DNA of 64,000 bases from Pararge aegeria (GCF_905163445.1 NC_053195.1:4702501-4766500), one strand, 5' to 3'; shown: positions 43,503 to 57,646, counted from the first letter of the stretch. The notes: generated by a model not told the origin, from the sequence alone. Translations and numbers: made by a program.

Positions 43503-46037
43503 CTCTTTATTTGACCCATATTATAAACAATGTCTTCTATTATTATTACTATTTCTATTATTTAATAGCAGGTACGTTATATTTACTTTTTTAATTTTAT
43601 AAAATTTTGAGTTGCTATTACATAAATTTATCTTAAAATCCTTATATTGAAATAATGACTGTAAATGGAATTGACTTCGAAACACACGTTTTTAAATTAC
43701 GATACACGACAATGGCGTTTTAATATGGGTCTGAAGCTTTGATCATTTAGATATTGCCAAAAATATAGGTCAACAAATATTATTGATTTTTTAAATTAAA
43801 AATGAGGTATTTTTATGGTTCGGGATTCTGGTCTTTTTACATTATTCCGTTAGTAGATAAAGAACAAAAATATTGAAATTAAAAAAGATCTGAGACACTG
43901 ATAAATTTTCACGTAGTTACTGATTTGGCAATTTATATATGATCTGAGTAACATATTATATGACGTAGTCAAATTTAAAATAGTTAGACCTATTAACAAA
44001 GATATAAATTGATAGATATGCACTCGCTTTGTTTTCGGTTTTTTTGATGATGTATGAATACCGTGAAATGTATAGACGCTCGTTTGCAATTAGTATCAAC
44101 AGTGACAGTTAAACCTACACGGTTATTTATCGTCTAACAAGAGCGTTTCCTTTAATTATCCGATCTAAAGTATCTATTCGTATTATTCAGAACTTGTTTA
44201 ATTAACAACACAATATATCTAATAAATAACCAAAAATATGTACCTTTATGTACATAGCGAATTTTATACATCTTCGAGTAAATTTCAATAGAGTGAATGA
44301 CTGATATAGTGATAGCATGCCCTCCGCCGCTCCACATCGCTCGCACTAAGTGTTTCTTAACGCACCAAATTCTAATATATTTTCTTTATCTTTTTATTAA
44401 ATCTTCTTATTCAACGAAAGATTATTAGATTGGATATATAAGCAGAGAAAAAAAACAAAAAGAGGACTTATCTACAATTGCATCTTTGCTAATAGGTATA
44501 CGTATATAGTAGTTTAGAAAAACGGCAGGGTTTATTATAATAAAAAGGCGCAGTTTTGTAAAAAACTGACTGATTTTAACCTTTGAGTAATAATGTACTA
44601 TGCTAAAAACAATTATAGGTAACATATATATCATAATAACAACGTCGCAAAGTTAGTTATGGTGCAGTTCTTTATCTTTAACTGATACATGCGTCAGTTA
44701 CAAAAAAAAAACAAAATAACTTCCCATGTGTGTACACAAAGTTTAAGTTATACTCAAAAATTTAATAAATTAAATACGATATTATTGTGACCCACTTGAG
44801 CGTCCTCAAAGATTTTCTAGGAAACGACAAGTATAAAGCGAAAGTCACGGTACGGCGTCCAACTTGCTTGTTGGCTCCAGAGTCTTTTAATTGATCGCAG
44901 TCAGGACGCCAACTTGAACGCTACCGCGGACGCAGGTTAATCCGTGTTTTGGCCTCGCCTTAAGTCTAACGTAGTAGATTGTAACTCAAAGGTCTTAACC
45001 CATATATGTTCACAAAATCTTTGTATACCTTATGAGGCTATCACTTAACAGTGCCTAGGAAAAGTTACTTATGATGTATATTTACTAATGCGACCATTGG
45101 CAAACATGATTGTGAATTGGAAGGGTAAATATCTTTAATGAATTCCTTATTGAATAACCCTACTGTCAAGCGAGATAACTTTGCATATCGGAACAAGTCA
45201 ACGGAAATTTGGATGTTATTGTTAGAAGGTAGTATTTCTAGTAGTACTTAAATATATTTAGAGCCGGGATTGTCTATGGTATTGAAATCTTAACTGCCGC
45301 ATTTTGTGATATAAATTTGCACACATTTTCTAATAAGGACTGTGTTCGACGACACAAACTGTGAATACACAGCGTAAAATAGTCAATTGCTATGTTTAAG
45401 TAACATATACCAACTTGATAGTAGATCCCAACTAGGCCTTTACTATATCTCCGTTAATTGTTGAGAACCCTAGTCTAACCACTCCTATTAGTAAGTTGTA
45501 AATGTTTTTGAGTTTTCAATAATATGTTCTAAAAAGTTTGTACTTTACAGGCTTGGGCGATTAAGAGTGAGAACGAAGCTTATAGCAATATTAAAATTAA
45601 CTTTTTTTTTTATAATTCAAAAGACATTACTATCCATAGAGTAATTGATTTCAGTGAAAGATTTGCAAGTGTCTCAGTTCCTGTGCCATCCAAGTAATAA
45701 CCCTACACCATAACTCAGTACACCTGAGGAAAACAGTAGTTACAGAAGACTGGAGCTCGCTATCGAAGACGACAAACGCACAATGGTGTTCCGTATCTAT
45801 GAGAAAAAAAAACCTAGCAGTGGAACTTGAATTATGCTGGAGAAGGTGAAAAGGGCTCAACGTGTCAATATAATAAAAGAGTGATTCAAAAAATGTGTTG
45901 TAAAAAAATAATAATGCATTTTCCAAATAAAAATATGCATTCCATTTTATACAAATTTCCGTCGACTGTTAAAGCAAAGTTACCCAATTTGATTGTATAA
46001 TCTAATACCTACCATAGATAAAAATGAACTCATAAGT

Positions 46038-46157
46038 TGATCGCACATTACAAGATATACTACACATATCCACTTTACCGACTGCGCCAATAAAATACGC
46101 ATCAATGCAGTGCGATGTTTTCGGTGCCTTTGGCTTGGATGGTATTATGTGCGATCA
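46038..46157. repeat. MITE-like element, 120 bp
   Basis: tgatcgcacatta at 46038-46050 is inverted (one mismatch) at 46145-46157. No coding capacity. It lies in the probable 3' UTR of Lar. Confidence 0.55.
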
Positions 46158-46330
46158 GCTTTTATCTAACCATAGATATAAAGAACTATAATGCGCTGCT
46201 GTTCGTGCTATTTTTGAATATGGAACATTATAAACGTTAAATGAAATGTAAAGTTTGAGCACATTAAAAATATCTAAAAAAGGAATTTCGATGGCAGACT
46301 ATCAAAAAATTGTAACCATTTGATTGTATT

Positions 46331-46648
46331 GTGCCTCGATATACCTACACGACTTACCAAAATATTACATATAATTATAGACCAAGAGCTAGTGAACCAT
46401 TTGTTAAGGATTTTTCACCGCTCCATATTTGTAATAAAACAATTCTACTTAACGTACAAAAAGGGTGTTCCAGAAACACCGTTTCTGTTATATTGTTTCG
46501 TACTAATACTAAACAGTACAAACTTTTTGTACGAAAAAACTTATTATATAAATGTGGACTGCGTCAGAAAACTGAAGAAATCGTTCACATATCTTGGAAA
46601 ATTAGAATTGAATCAGTGCGCTTAGAGGACGTTATGCGACTATTATAA
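46331..46648 (+). other. Open frame of 105 codons, doubtful
   Basis: Begins MPRYTYTTYQNITYNYRPRA. A second frame of 101 codons overlaps it almost completely. No domain recognised, no splice or promoter signal. Probably chance within the 3' UTR region. Confidence 0.12.
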
Positions 46649-49600
46649 TATTTTACTCTGATGATCACATATAATATATCTTATACGACATTATATTGTA
46701 AAATGTATAAATAGTTATGGCAGCTGTAATTAGAAGTTTATTTTTCATATCGGGTGTTAAATACGTTTAGTAGTGTAAATTTGTGGTATAAAAGATAACA
46801 TGTTTCATTAATGCAATATAACAAACTTTTAGGACGAATCGGCTGTGTCGTGTGAAATTCTGTCATATGCGTAGTAGATGTGTAATTTTATGTAAATAGC
46901 TTTAATTTTTATTTTTGTTGCATTGAAATGCGTGGCGGGCTTTATATCTTGTTCCCCTGTGGGAGAGGAGGCCATTGCCCGGCCGTATGACTTTAAACGC
47001 GCTGACGCTGATCAGAGACGTTCCTGTTCTACTTGCCCATTCCATTTTTAGAATTCGTCATAAAAATAATGGGTCATGGAGGCTAATAACAACTTTTATG
47101 ATCTCTCAATTCAAGACCTGACCGAGTGATTTATAAAACAGCAATTTCATGGTCAAAAATAAAGTTTGATTTTTGGACACTGAAAAAAGAAGTGTACTAA
47201 AATTGAATTTTGTATAATAAGTTTGTAGTAAGCCTCTTACCATGTTATTCAGCGAGACATTTTTGTTTTATTTTTCTGTACGTGAATAGTTTTAGGAGAT
47301 ATTTTTTAATATCACTGCCCCTTTAGGTGAAGACGGTGATTCGATGACATATCTATTTGTTAGGTAGAAATAAATGTTTTGTCGGTGTGTTGTAATGTTT
47401 TAATGAAATTGTAAGGAAATGATTCGAATATTAATTGAATCGTAAACTATTAGAATGGTGTAGTCGAATAAATTTATCGATGATACCTAGTAAAAGGAAT
47501 TCCATGTCAAATTTATAGACAAAAGAATTTTAAATCTTGTTGACTGCTTTAATATTTTTTGTCTTTGTAAAAACTGATGTGCATCGTTCTTTGCAAAAAA
47601 AAATGCGATCGCCCTTTCTATATTACCTTTTTTACTTTATTAACTTAATACTGCGCTTTTTCCCATTGAAATGGTTTTTCTCTTCGGCTCATAACACCCT
47701 TCACACTATTTTAAGCTATCCTTAAGTGTAGAATTGTTTAACCTTTTACAATAACCCCTTGCCCAGTATCATATTAAGGTTATTAGGTTTTCCACTCGTT
47801 TTATACAATCTATACCTTATATCGATCTACGTGTAAGTTAAAGTTGAGCTTTTAACTTAGATTTAAAACATAATATGAAGCGGTCTACGAAATCTGAAGA
47901 AAGCTATTGTCCTAGGCAAACTGACACACCATAAACAAATCGATGTTTTTTATAATATTTTCTGTCAAATTGTTTCCTTAGATCATACCTATAGAGTAGT
48001 CAAAGTAGGTTTGTGTCATAATTCATAACCACGAAAAGTTTTGTATACTTTGCAATTGCCCCAATGTTTATTGCTATTTAAAAAATACTTTATAATAAAT
48101 AACGCAACTGTGACGCATTGTTAAGTGTCACGACCCAATTTTCTCGTTTTGTCTATGGTGAAAGGACAGCTACTTGGTCGGATAACACGGTCGACGTCAA
48201 CTGCCAATCGTTCACGTAGTTATTATAAAACTTAAGGTGTATCGATTAATCGAAAACGTACGTAGGTTTTAATAAAAAATATTGTTAAATTGAGGTTATA
48301 GTGAAAAATTTAATACTCGTTGATGAATCGCATATGTAACCAGGTTTGCTTACACGCTAGTGGGAGTCTTACAAGTAAATTGGGTATGGTATTTTATCAA
48401 GTATACTAATTATTCCACTACAAATACCTCCTCTAATTTACGTTTTGGGCTCTTAGGCATATACAATTTCTTTTTGCCTTTTATGCTTTTAAAACGCTTT
48501 AGCTTATGTGACAAAGCATTTAATTTTCCGGTTCTGAAACCTATGATGTTACCGTTAATAATGTATTAAGTTGTTATTATACACCTTCTTAATCAACTTT
48601 ACATAACATATGCCACACCGTTTTCTTGTTTATTACATTTGATATTGACGCCAGTTTCGTGTTCACACATTTAAAAATAATAGTAATGTTGCCACTTTAT
48701 TACGTTTTGATCATTACCTTATTATTATGTAATTATTGTAATTTGGAATTCTTTTCTTATATTTATGATATATGTTCTTCAAATCGTCGTTATATTTTCA
48801 AACATTAAAGCGAAACAATATTTTAATATAAAAAAAAGTTACGCACACTAGCGATCTGTAAAATAGAAATCCATTAATTCCACTGTTTACTTTTATTTAA
48901 ACATGTTTTTTTTGTTGTAAAATAATAATCACCAGTGCAGCTAGCATAAAAATCTTACTTGTATTACCAATACTGCAAAAATAAATGCTGCAAGGTGTTG
49001 CAAATAGAAAATATTGAAAACAATAATCTTAAACTTGTTAGCTAGATAACGTTATTTTTCTACCATTTGTAGGCAGTTTTCAAATTTATATTCAATGTAT
49101 ATTAAAGTATGACATTGGTGCAATAACTGGACACAAATCTCTACGTCTAACTAAATTTACTGCCGTTGCAGTAGTTTCACAAACATTGAGACTTGTCAAT
49201 TTAGTGTGACGTCAGTTTTCTATATTTAATCTATCTGATATGTTGAAAAGTCGCTAAGCAAAGTTGTTATTTGTGAAAAAAATATGGATATTTTGACAAT
49301 AAAAACGTTGCTAGTTGCTAGACCTAATATATGTATAGATAACGTAAAGATTGAATATAGAAAATGGTCATTCAAGATTTATGTTCATGTTTCATGATAA
49401 TTAAACCATGTTATGATACCGTGATTTGTAACAGTATTGGTTATACGATTACCACACCAAAACCATAATGCCATAAAGAGGTGCTGTATTAATGCAATTC
49501 CATTTCTTAGTACAAAATAATGTGTTTAAAAGCAGATTATGTCTGCATCCAATGTTAAGTTGTAATTTGTATGTATGTAAAAGACTGATTTACTACGTTT

Positions 49601-50156
49601 TTTCCATGTGTTCTTAATTACTTTGAGTTTACGTAATGTTGGTCTCATATGCAGCTAGTACTTTTGGACTGTATGATTATTTTAATACTTAGATTAGTTT
49701 ATTTCTTTTTTTGCTTAGAGGGGAACCAAAATTATTCCTTTTTTTTCTATATTATGACAATTACAGTGCTATAGGGAGTTTATTTTTGCCAAAAAAAAAT
49801 ATAAAAAGAAATATCGAAGTATTTTTATAAAGCATTAATAAATTAATAAAATCGACAAATATATTTAAACGAGATGTTTACTTTTCGAACGTAATAATTT
49901 TAGTTCCCCCAGATATAAGTAACTAAAAAATGTACATGTTAAATTGCATTGTTTTTAATGTATTCATTGTTGCAATCCTTAATCAAGTAGCCGCCTTGCG
50001 TTTTGTATATTTTGAATTGCTAAGTTGGTACGGTGTTGCCATAGCTTAAATATATTTTAATGCAAATGTTAAAATGGCGGACGCAATAATTATGGCGGGA
50101 CGGTGTGTGAATGTATTTAGTAGGAGTTCGTAGACGATGATTATTTTATAAAAAGA

Positions 50157-50230
50157 AATAAATTTTCCCGCGCTGCGTCTCGGGACACGGTGGATTCGCA
50201 AATTATACATAATTTATATGAAGAAATAAA
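50157..50230 (+). promoter_or_regulatory. Candidate distal poly(A) signals of Lar
   Basis: AATAAA at 50157-50162 and 50225-50230. The second is followed by a GT/T-rich stretch (tttatgtgag, tttgttcttg). Recognisable repeats resume a few hundred bases later, so this is a plausible distal end of the transcript. Confidence 0.3.
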
Positions 50231-50582
50231 TTTATGTGAGGCGATATATTTGTTCTTGTTTTTTTTTAATTAACCTCCCCCTAACAAACTGGTATCTGAA
50301 TTGAGCATGTGCTAGTTATAAAAAAAATAAACACTAACGAGACTCTGTGACAACTAGCGCCCGATCCAAAATCTTTAGATAGTAGTAACATTCTGATCTA
50401 CATGAATGATAGGAAGGATAGCACCACTAAGTTCAATCTGCTTTCTGACCACTGATTAGGCGTTAATTAAGATGCCTGCACTCCATCAACACCACTAGGT
50501 GAGATTGGTAAGGATTAACTTGTAGAAGTGGAATAAAAAAAAGATGATACTGAGCCAGCTCTTTAGCTTTTATTTGACACTC

Positions 50583-50705
50583 TTATGCCCGTTTTCACTA
50601 ACGATGAACCTGGCTATAATTAAAGTAAGAAACGCCTAATCGAAGACGATTCCTAGGCAAAAATTTACCTTTCACCTAACGATTTTCATTAGGCAATTTA
50701 GAAAC
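50583..50705. repeat. Repeat with TGCCCGTTTTCACTA motif, copy 1
   Basis: atgcccgttttcactaacg and acctggct are shared with a second piece at 52690. Short interspersed repeat of unknown class. Confidence 0.4.
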
Positions 50706-50795
50706 CATATTTTAAATTTTTATTAAAATTTAAATTAGGGTTATTAAAAAAAAGAATGTGTTTTTTTTATCTGCAGTGTCAGTTTACGAGTTCCC

Positions 50796-51300
50796 TAACC
50801 ACGTTTTTTTAGTTCGTGCTTGAAATGGCGCGTAACGTCGTCAGTAGTTCGGTTTTCGAACAGTGCGTGTTGCCAATGATGACTACCGGATCTGAAACAT
50901 GGTCGCTTACTATGGGCCTCATAAGAAGGCTCAGAGTCACTCAGCAAGCAATGGAGAGAGCTATGTTGGGAGTATCTCTTCGTGACCAAATCAGAAATGG
51001 GGAGATCCGTAGAAGAACCAGATTTACCGACACAGCTCAGCAAGTCGCAAAGCTAAAGTGGAAAGGGATGGGGCACATAGCTCGGAGAACCAATGCACGT
51101 TGGGGTTCAAAGGGATCAACGCTGGTTTACCCGTGCGGGGTCAACACGGGTAACCCAGCGTTGGTCGGCCCATGACATCAAACGGGTCGCTGGGAGCAGC
51201 TGGAAACAAGCGGCCCAGGTCCTTGGATTTTTGAACTCCCTTCAAAAGACCTATGTCCAGCAGTGGTCTTGAATCGGTTAAAGTGATGAAGATGATGAAC
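50796..51300 (+). pseudogene. RTE-type LINE reverse transcriptase C-terminal fragment and tail
   Basis: Encodes VFEQCVLPMMTTGSETWSLT, AMERAMLGVSLRDQIRN, EIRRRTRF and GHIARRTNARWG, then after frame loss KRVAGSSWKQAAQ-type sequence and an (ATGATG)n-like tail near 51285-51300. It is homologous to 2300-2612 (minus). 5'-truncated and dead. Confidence 0.85.
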
Positions 51301-51524
51301 GTCGTTAGTCATCACCTTAGAGTTGCTGAAACGTTTTTTCTTTGCGCATTACGCTAATTGTTATGTTTGGGGATTGTCAATATTGTTCCTTATGATTGAT
51401 ATACATTTTATAGTTGTATATTAATTATGAGTATGTATATACAATATTGTGTATAAGTTTATTATATAAATAGTACTTATGTATGAATATATTCATGTGC
51501 ACCACCTACCTATTGTCTTTAGCT

Positions 51525-51690
51525 GTGTTTTACGCCATCGGTTGCCTGGAAGAGATCGCTATGTAGCGATAAGGCCGCCTTATTGTACCCCACACCACAT
51601 CACCGTTTATCGTGTAGACTCGTTATTTACAATTCTTCCTGTATTTTTACCTGGTATGATAAAAGTGTTTTCATTCATTCATAAGGTATC
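51525..51690 (+). mobile_element. LINE 3' UTR fragment with intact hairpin
   Basis: ggttgcctggaagagatcgc, hairpin atcgctatgtagcgat at 51555-51570, aaggccgcctt, and a tail ending (ATTC)n. Confidence 0.75.
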
Positions 51691-52689
51691 AGAGTCAAGC
51701 GTTGGTTTACTCAAAGTCTATACTAATAATATAAAGCTAAAGAATTTGTTCGGTTAAACGCGCTAATCTCTACTATCGGTTCGAATTAGAAAACCCTATA
51801 TAGTTGGATAGATTGGTTGTGGTATCGCCAGGGGCATCACATCACGTTACGACCAAAAGGAGCGAAGAATCAATGAAAAATGTTGCAATGTTGTTTTTTA
51901 TAAACGCACATAACTCTGTTGTTTCTTCCCGGAAGTGCTGACCACTAGGCTATCGGCACTATATATAGGAACCGCTCGGACTGCTGGAATAAAAATAAAA
52001 ATTAAAAATTTTTTTTAATTTACTCTTTCAACTTACAAAACTGGTAATACACAAGCTTTTCACCACTAAACCTATTAAGATGCGACCTTATTCGAGACAC
52101 GTCTTTCCAACTAACATTGTTATCAAGATAATCTCATTACCTAAGTATTGCGTCAACACAAATTGGCTCAATGAAAACGTATTGCTAGCTGTTAATTACA
52201 ATGGCGTGTACATAGTACGTAGATACAACGTTATACGGGGTTATGAGGACATTTGCGGGCTTTATTAAGCATGTAGTGTGGTTAAACGCGTAAATGTCTA
52301 TTCCAATATAAGTACTTAGATTCAAATCACTGACCTTAATATACCTAAGTACCTAATAGGCGAAAATCATACTGATCTATATATAAGGTTAAATAACTAA
52401 GGAATTTCCTTTCATTCGCGATAAAGATTACCTACCTGAAAAAAACAATTTTCAGTTAATTTTTAACCATTGGGCCATCGTCTAATGGTTTACAATTAGC
52501 CAGGCGATCTTCTGGCACAGGTTTTAAACTTAAGTTCTCCGCCTTATCTGCTATTGTTTTATGTTAAATTTTCATTATCATTTTTCATTTTTATCGCCGC
52601 TTTTGTTTTGTTTGAATATGAATAAAAGCCCGGCCACAGGCAAGGCAATTAGATTCCAATAGGTCGCATTCTTCCTTCCTTATATGATT

Positions 52690-52790
52690 AATGCCCGTTT
52701 TCATTAAACCTAGCCATCGTCTTAATCGGATGCCGATTAAGACCGATTTCGGTGATTTCCAGTAAAATAAAACGTGTCACGAGCTCTTAT
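52690..52790. repeat. Repeat with TGCCCGTTTTCATTA motif, copy 2
   Basis: atgcccgttttcattaaacc resembles 50583 onward. A short palindrome taatcgg / ccgatta lies at 52724-52740. Confidence 0.4.
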
Positions 52791-54849
52791 GTGATCACTA
52801 AAACAATAGGCGCCATCTAAACACCCATTCGTTGGATAGAAACACGCGTTACTTTGCGGAAATTCATAACATATTATGAAAATTAAGCTTAATTTGCTAT
52901 ACTCCGCGAACAGCAGGAGAATGTGTATGATGTAATTTATAATTTCTTCAATCCTTATACTCCACGCCAAACCGATCTTCGGCAATGCAGCCTCTACGCA
53001 CGTTCGCTCAGAATAATGTTGTTAAGTGAAAAACTAGCCGCATGTGTCGCCTTTTATACCTTTCTTACCCCTACCCAAATAAATTAAGCTTATATTCATA
53101 ATAACTCATAAATTGACTGATGAAAAAAGTATAAATTCGGTTTTTAAAGTGAAACTTTCTCTACATCGTCTCAGACTTTTTCGACTGTGTGTTGCATGTC
53201 GCGTGACGGTCGGCCGCGGGGTAGGGATAAAGTGACAGGCGCTCCTCAGAGCAGCCGAGACCCATATGGCGGTGCCTATAGTTCCCATCAGCTGACCGTG
53301 TAGTGTATGACTATCACTCTTTTTGTGCCAGTGCTCCATAAAATATTGGTAACATTTATAAACTGTGAAACTCATGTTGAAGATGAAATTGATAATAGAA
53401 TGATTGAAAATATTTGAAAAACGGATCAATATGACTTAACGATTATAAAATATTGTTTTCAGTTTTTTAATATGTGCATATAATCTCAATAATTGTTAAG
53501 TATAGTGTTATAATTGTTAAGTATATTATATGTCGTATTCGTGCTATGTATACGTACTTATTAGCGATCATTCCCATTTTCCAAGAATAAAATTAAGTTT
53601 GATGAAGAGATTTTTATATTCTTAATGGAATATTATTCCGAAATTTTTTAGTTAAATGTCTATTATGTGAAAAAAAGTTCCACCTATACCGTGGTTTCAT
53701 AAAACCATACACTTCTTTTTTTTAAAACCTTATATCCATACGAAAAATGTAAAATATGACAACACAAAGTACCACACCTTGTGGCAAGAACACTAGACAA
53801 GTTACGTTATATCAGTTGCGTATTGAAAGGCGCTCCGCGCTTTGCATGTTAACGACCTGCGAACAAATTTTTCACCAAAACCATAAAATAACATGATACA
53901 ACATGTGAAAATAATCATTGAAAGCCCGCCAATCACTGAAGTAACATCATGGGACTGAGTTCTAAATAAATAAAAATAAATTGATTGATTATGGTAGGTA
54001 CTATAAGCCCATTGATTTAAATAAATTGAGGATGATGATGAATGATGTATCTTGTTCATGTAGGTATAAGTTATACGCCAAATAAAATTACATTGAAATG
54101 CAGTGGACCATGAATTATTTATAAGTCGATAATTATATGATATGATCTTAAATTAAGGTGGCCCCGCAAAAACAAAATAGAACAGGAACAATAGGTATTT
54201 CAAGAGACAGCTACGTAGGTCGTAAGTTTAATAAAAATTCATGTTCCCGTTTTTTAAGCTTTCATATTTGATTTCTTTTTAAACTTTTATTATCGCTTCC
54301 TTTCATCGCTAAAGGCACTTTACGCGTTGCAAAAGGAGGCTGTAACATGATTAATTACTTTTCACGTTTTACTAAATCGATAGGGCTGTATGTTTAAATC
54401 ACCGGCTTAGCCTGCCCGGCGCCATATTGGTCGCAGCGCGCGGGCAATAATCCCGCCATAAATAACTGAATGACGTTTGTCTGTGGTCCACAAAGAATAG
54501 ATTATATTTAACTGCGGTGGATTTGTTTACAGATTATGAAGTCAATTTATTAAAGTTGAAAATATTAACGTACAGTAAAAGTCTTCATCTTTTCAACTTT
54601 TTCGAACGTAATTTAATTTTATGTATCGACACTGAATTTTTAACGAGTAGATAGAAGAATATCTGAATTGATTTATATTTGAAATGTAGGTAAATAGTTG
54701 TAAGAATGATAAATGACTGCCCCTTATAATTCAAAGGGGCAATCCTGCCAGTATCTTAGGCACTATGCTTCGCTGCGGTATCCAAGACGGTTTAGATTTT
54801 TTTAGCTTTATGGTGATAGTACATTTATTATTTTCGTATATAAATGAAA

Positions 54850-55100
54850 GCGGTTAGGTACAGGCCAGTGGTTATACTTCAGCTTCTCTTAAGGAGATTG
54901 TTTCAAAGGTAAAGAAAAACATCGCGAGGAAACGTGTATTCCTGAGAGTTCTCCATAAACGTTATGGAAAAGGCATGTGAAGTCCACCAATCCGCACTGG
55001 GTCAGCTTGGTGTAGGTACTGCGACCAAACCCCTTCTCACGGTGCTCACACCGTGATTAGACTCCTCAGAGACCTGTGTTCTTTGATTAGTCGGTAAAGG
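54850..55100 (+). mobile_element. SINE-like fragment, second family
   Basis: Contains gagagttctccataa, gtgaagtccaccaatccgca and ccttctcacggtgctcac, matching the inverted pieces at 41.2, 59.1 and 60.4 kb. Confidence 0.5.
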
Positions 55101-56111
55101 GTGAGTGTTATTATGATTATGACGATAAATGAAAGAATTGTACTTAATTACTTAATTCCTTTCTTTACAAAGTCGATTAACTACGATCAAACCTGACTAG
55201 TAGATTCGATGGACCCAAAAACGGAGGAGCTTTAATTTTGGAGGGAACTAAAAGGTTTTTTAAACCCAACCTTTATTGTCATCGTACCGTAACGCTGAAT
55301 TGAATCACGGTACAGTTTGGTCCTCTATGGCTCGACCTAAAAACTCAAATTACCTTAGGAATCATATTATAAAAGCATATATATACTCAATCCCACAAAT
55401 GACTTCTGTAAGGTACAAATGACGCTAATTTATGACCATTTCTTGTAAATCGACTGTTTATATTCACTTTTTTATATACTTAGATAAATATGTTGTCTTA
55501 CAAATACTATATTATTAATAATATACTGTGAAGCTACTGTAAGTATTTATAGTAACCTAAACTCATGTCCTATCCTAGTATAGTAGGAACCTATTTGACC
55601 TTAAATGTAAATGCAGTTTGTTGCCCGCAAAACATAAAGGAAAAGAGAGAGTAAGAAGTTTACAGTAATGGACATTGTAGGCATGCAAAGGCGGCCTTGT
55701 TGCCGCAAGCAATCTCTTGTAACCAACCGTTGTTGATAGGACTTACAACAAGAAACTGGATTTGTATTGATAAATAAAAGTAGCTAGTAGAAGTAGATGA
55801 CAGAATCCATAAATAAATATAAAATATACTTACGTAGATGTTCGACCCTCCGCATCTCGGAGGAAGTAATATGCAATTTGTCGGGCCACATAATTACAGA
55901 GCTCTACCCGCTCCTTAATTCTTAAATAAGAATGGCGAACGATGTCACGCAAAATAAGACTTAATTTAACTAAAGTAATGGATATTACAGTTGGGATGTA
56001 TTTTGTAAACTGTAGGCTGATAACTTACTTGAATATTCGTTTTTATATGCATTATTAGGTATCAAGTGTATATATAATGTTTAGGCTGGCATATTTTTTG
56101 TGCAAAGAATC

Positions 56112-56165
56112 AGACTGGCTGTTCAGCGGGGAAATGCAGCCAGCATTCTTAACTCCGCGGGCATG
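56112..56165 (+). pseudogene. Tiny LINE ORF2 C-terminal fragment
   Basis: Encodes RLAVQRGNAASILNSAGM, a pattern common at the carboxyl end of some lepidopteran LINE polyproteins. Confidence 0.5.
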
Positions 56166-57299
56166 ATCTATACAGTTAATAACTTTATAAATACTATACG
56201 AGTATATTAATAAACATTATGCGTTTATAATAACCGGATGGTTAACATAACTAGGTATACCTTTATATATATAGGTTTTATTTCTTTGGGATTTTTGTTT
56301 AATGTAGGTACTACTCACACACAGTTTATATTAGTTCAGTAGGTAATGAAAAATTGGGTTGTTTTGAAATACATAGGTATTTGCGATGTAAAAGGTAATA
56401 AAAATAAATAAATATTATAAATCTAAATAACATGTGAAGTTTTTACATATTTTTAATTGCTAAGTGTACAATATGTAAATTAATTAAATAAATAAATGAA
56501 TAAATAAAAATAATAGCCTAAGATCTCGTATAATAAATTAAAACCATAAATTATAAGAAAAAAATTATAGATAATAAACGCATTGACATATCGCTAATAG
56601 GTTATCTAGTTAAAAAGCGTACGGATAGTGGGGATGTATATAAACAATAACAGTATATGATTAAAGTAGCAGACAGGACGCTGCTATCTCATGTTAATCG
56701 TAAACCTGAAGTGTGACAAAAAACGTTTTACTCATAACATTCCTAATTTAAAAATAGATACTACGTTCTCGAAATCGTTGTTAATTCATCCCAAAGCTAT
56801 CCAGTATCCAGACGCTGCATAGAAGCGTGGCTTCATTGCGATAGCTTTACTCGTCCGAGACTGAATACGAATAGAACGCGCGGGTTTAACAATTGAGACG
56901 TCATGTTTGCATATCAATGACCGCCGGATGAAGTTTGAATATATCTGCCTGAATTAATACAGTTTATAACGGAGAACTGACCCCGAGGATATGGCTATCG
57001 ATTTCGTCGTAGCGAAGCCGAATGGCGGAAGTCAAGGCGCATTTCATTTGTATTGTACCTAGGTAAATTTTTCCTTAGCTACTCAATAGATTAACAAACA
57101 ACAACGGTTTTTTGCGTAGACACCGTGTTTATTCATAGCAGGCGGAGCTAGATAATTAGGGCTAGTGAGTTAGGGCTTCGGCTTGACTTTCGGGGGCTGG
57201 AGTTCAAACACTACGACAAGGTTGCAAGCATCCGGCCCCGCTTTCATCTCTCACAAGATAGAAAAATGAATGTTGAAATGAAAAATGTAAACAGTTGAT

Positions 57300-57432
57300 G
57301 TTCGAAAACAGCAACTGTTGAGTTTCTTGCCGGCTTCTTCTCGGTAGAATCTGCCTTCCGAATCAGTGGTAAAGTCACTACAAACAGACAAACTTGACGT
57401 TTCAAAAGTGCTTATTCGAATTTTGAATTTTA
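57300..57432 (+). mobile_element. LINE 3' end fragment
   Basis: Contains gagtttcttgccggcttctt, ctcggtagaatctgccttcc and aaacttgacgtttcaaaagt, ending aattttgaatttt. A reversed piece of the same end lies at 60945-61005. Confidence 0.65.
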
Positions 57433-57508
57433 AAACCGCGGCACACGGACTAAAAACTTAGGTAAATGTTAAGATATAAATAAAAAAACGAGTGTGTACT
57501 TGTGTTCA

Positions 57509-57646
57509 AGATAAAAATTTTATATTTCCCCTTATTCTACGTTTGTAGAAAAAATTACACTAACAATAGAAAAAAAAAGTATTTAATACATTGAAAGTTT
57601 TATTACAACGCATTATCTAGTTAAATTAAGTTTATTTAAATATCAC
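57509..57646 (+). repeat. Left copy of a long inverted repeat
   Basis: About 135 bp that is repeated in reverse complement at 59592-59721; core acgcattatctagtt (57608-57622) is identical. Confidence 0.75.

Larger units (their letters stand above)
43025..50250 (+). other. Lar: Probable long 3' UTR and downstream region of Lar
   Basis: About 7.2 kb of AT-rich sequence follows the Lar stop. It lacks the dense transposon debris seen before and after it; the only repeat-like pieces are a 120-bp MITE-like element (46038-46157) and a short SINE-type remnant near 46940-46990. It has TGTANATA Pumilio-type motifs at 44249-44256 and 46891-46898. Several AATAAA signals allow either a short or a long 3' UTR. 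Long 3' UTRs are common in neural genes; the actual end is an inference. Confidence 0.45.

Noticed and set aside
46320..46625. Overlapping 101-codon frame in the Lar 3' region
   Set aside because: Two overlapping frames without homology in AT-rich DNA; no evidence for translation.
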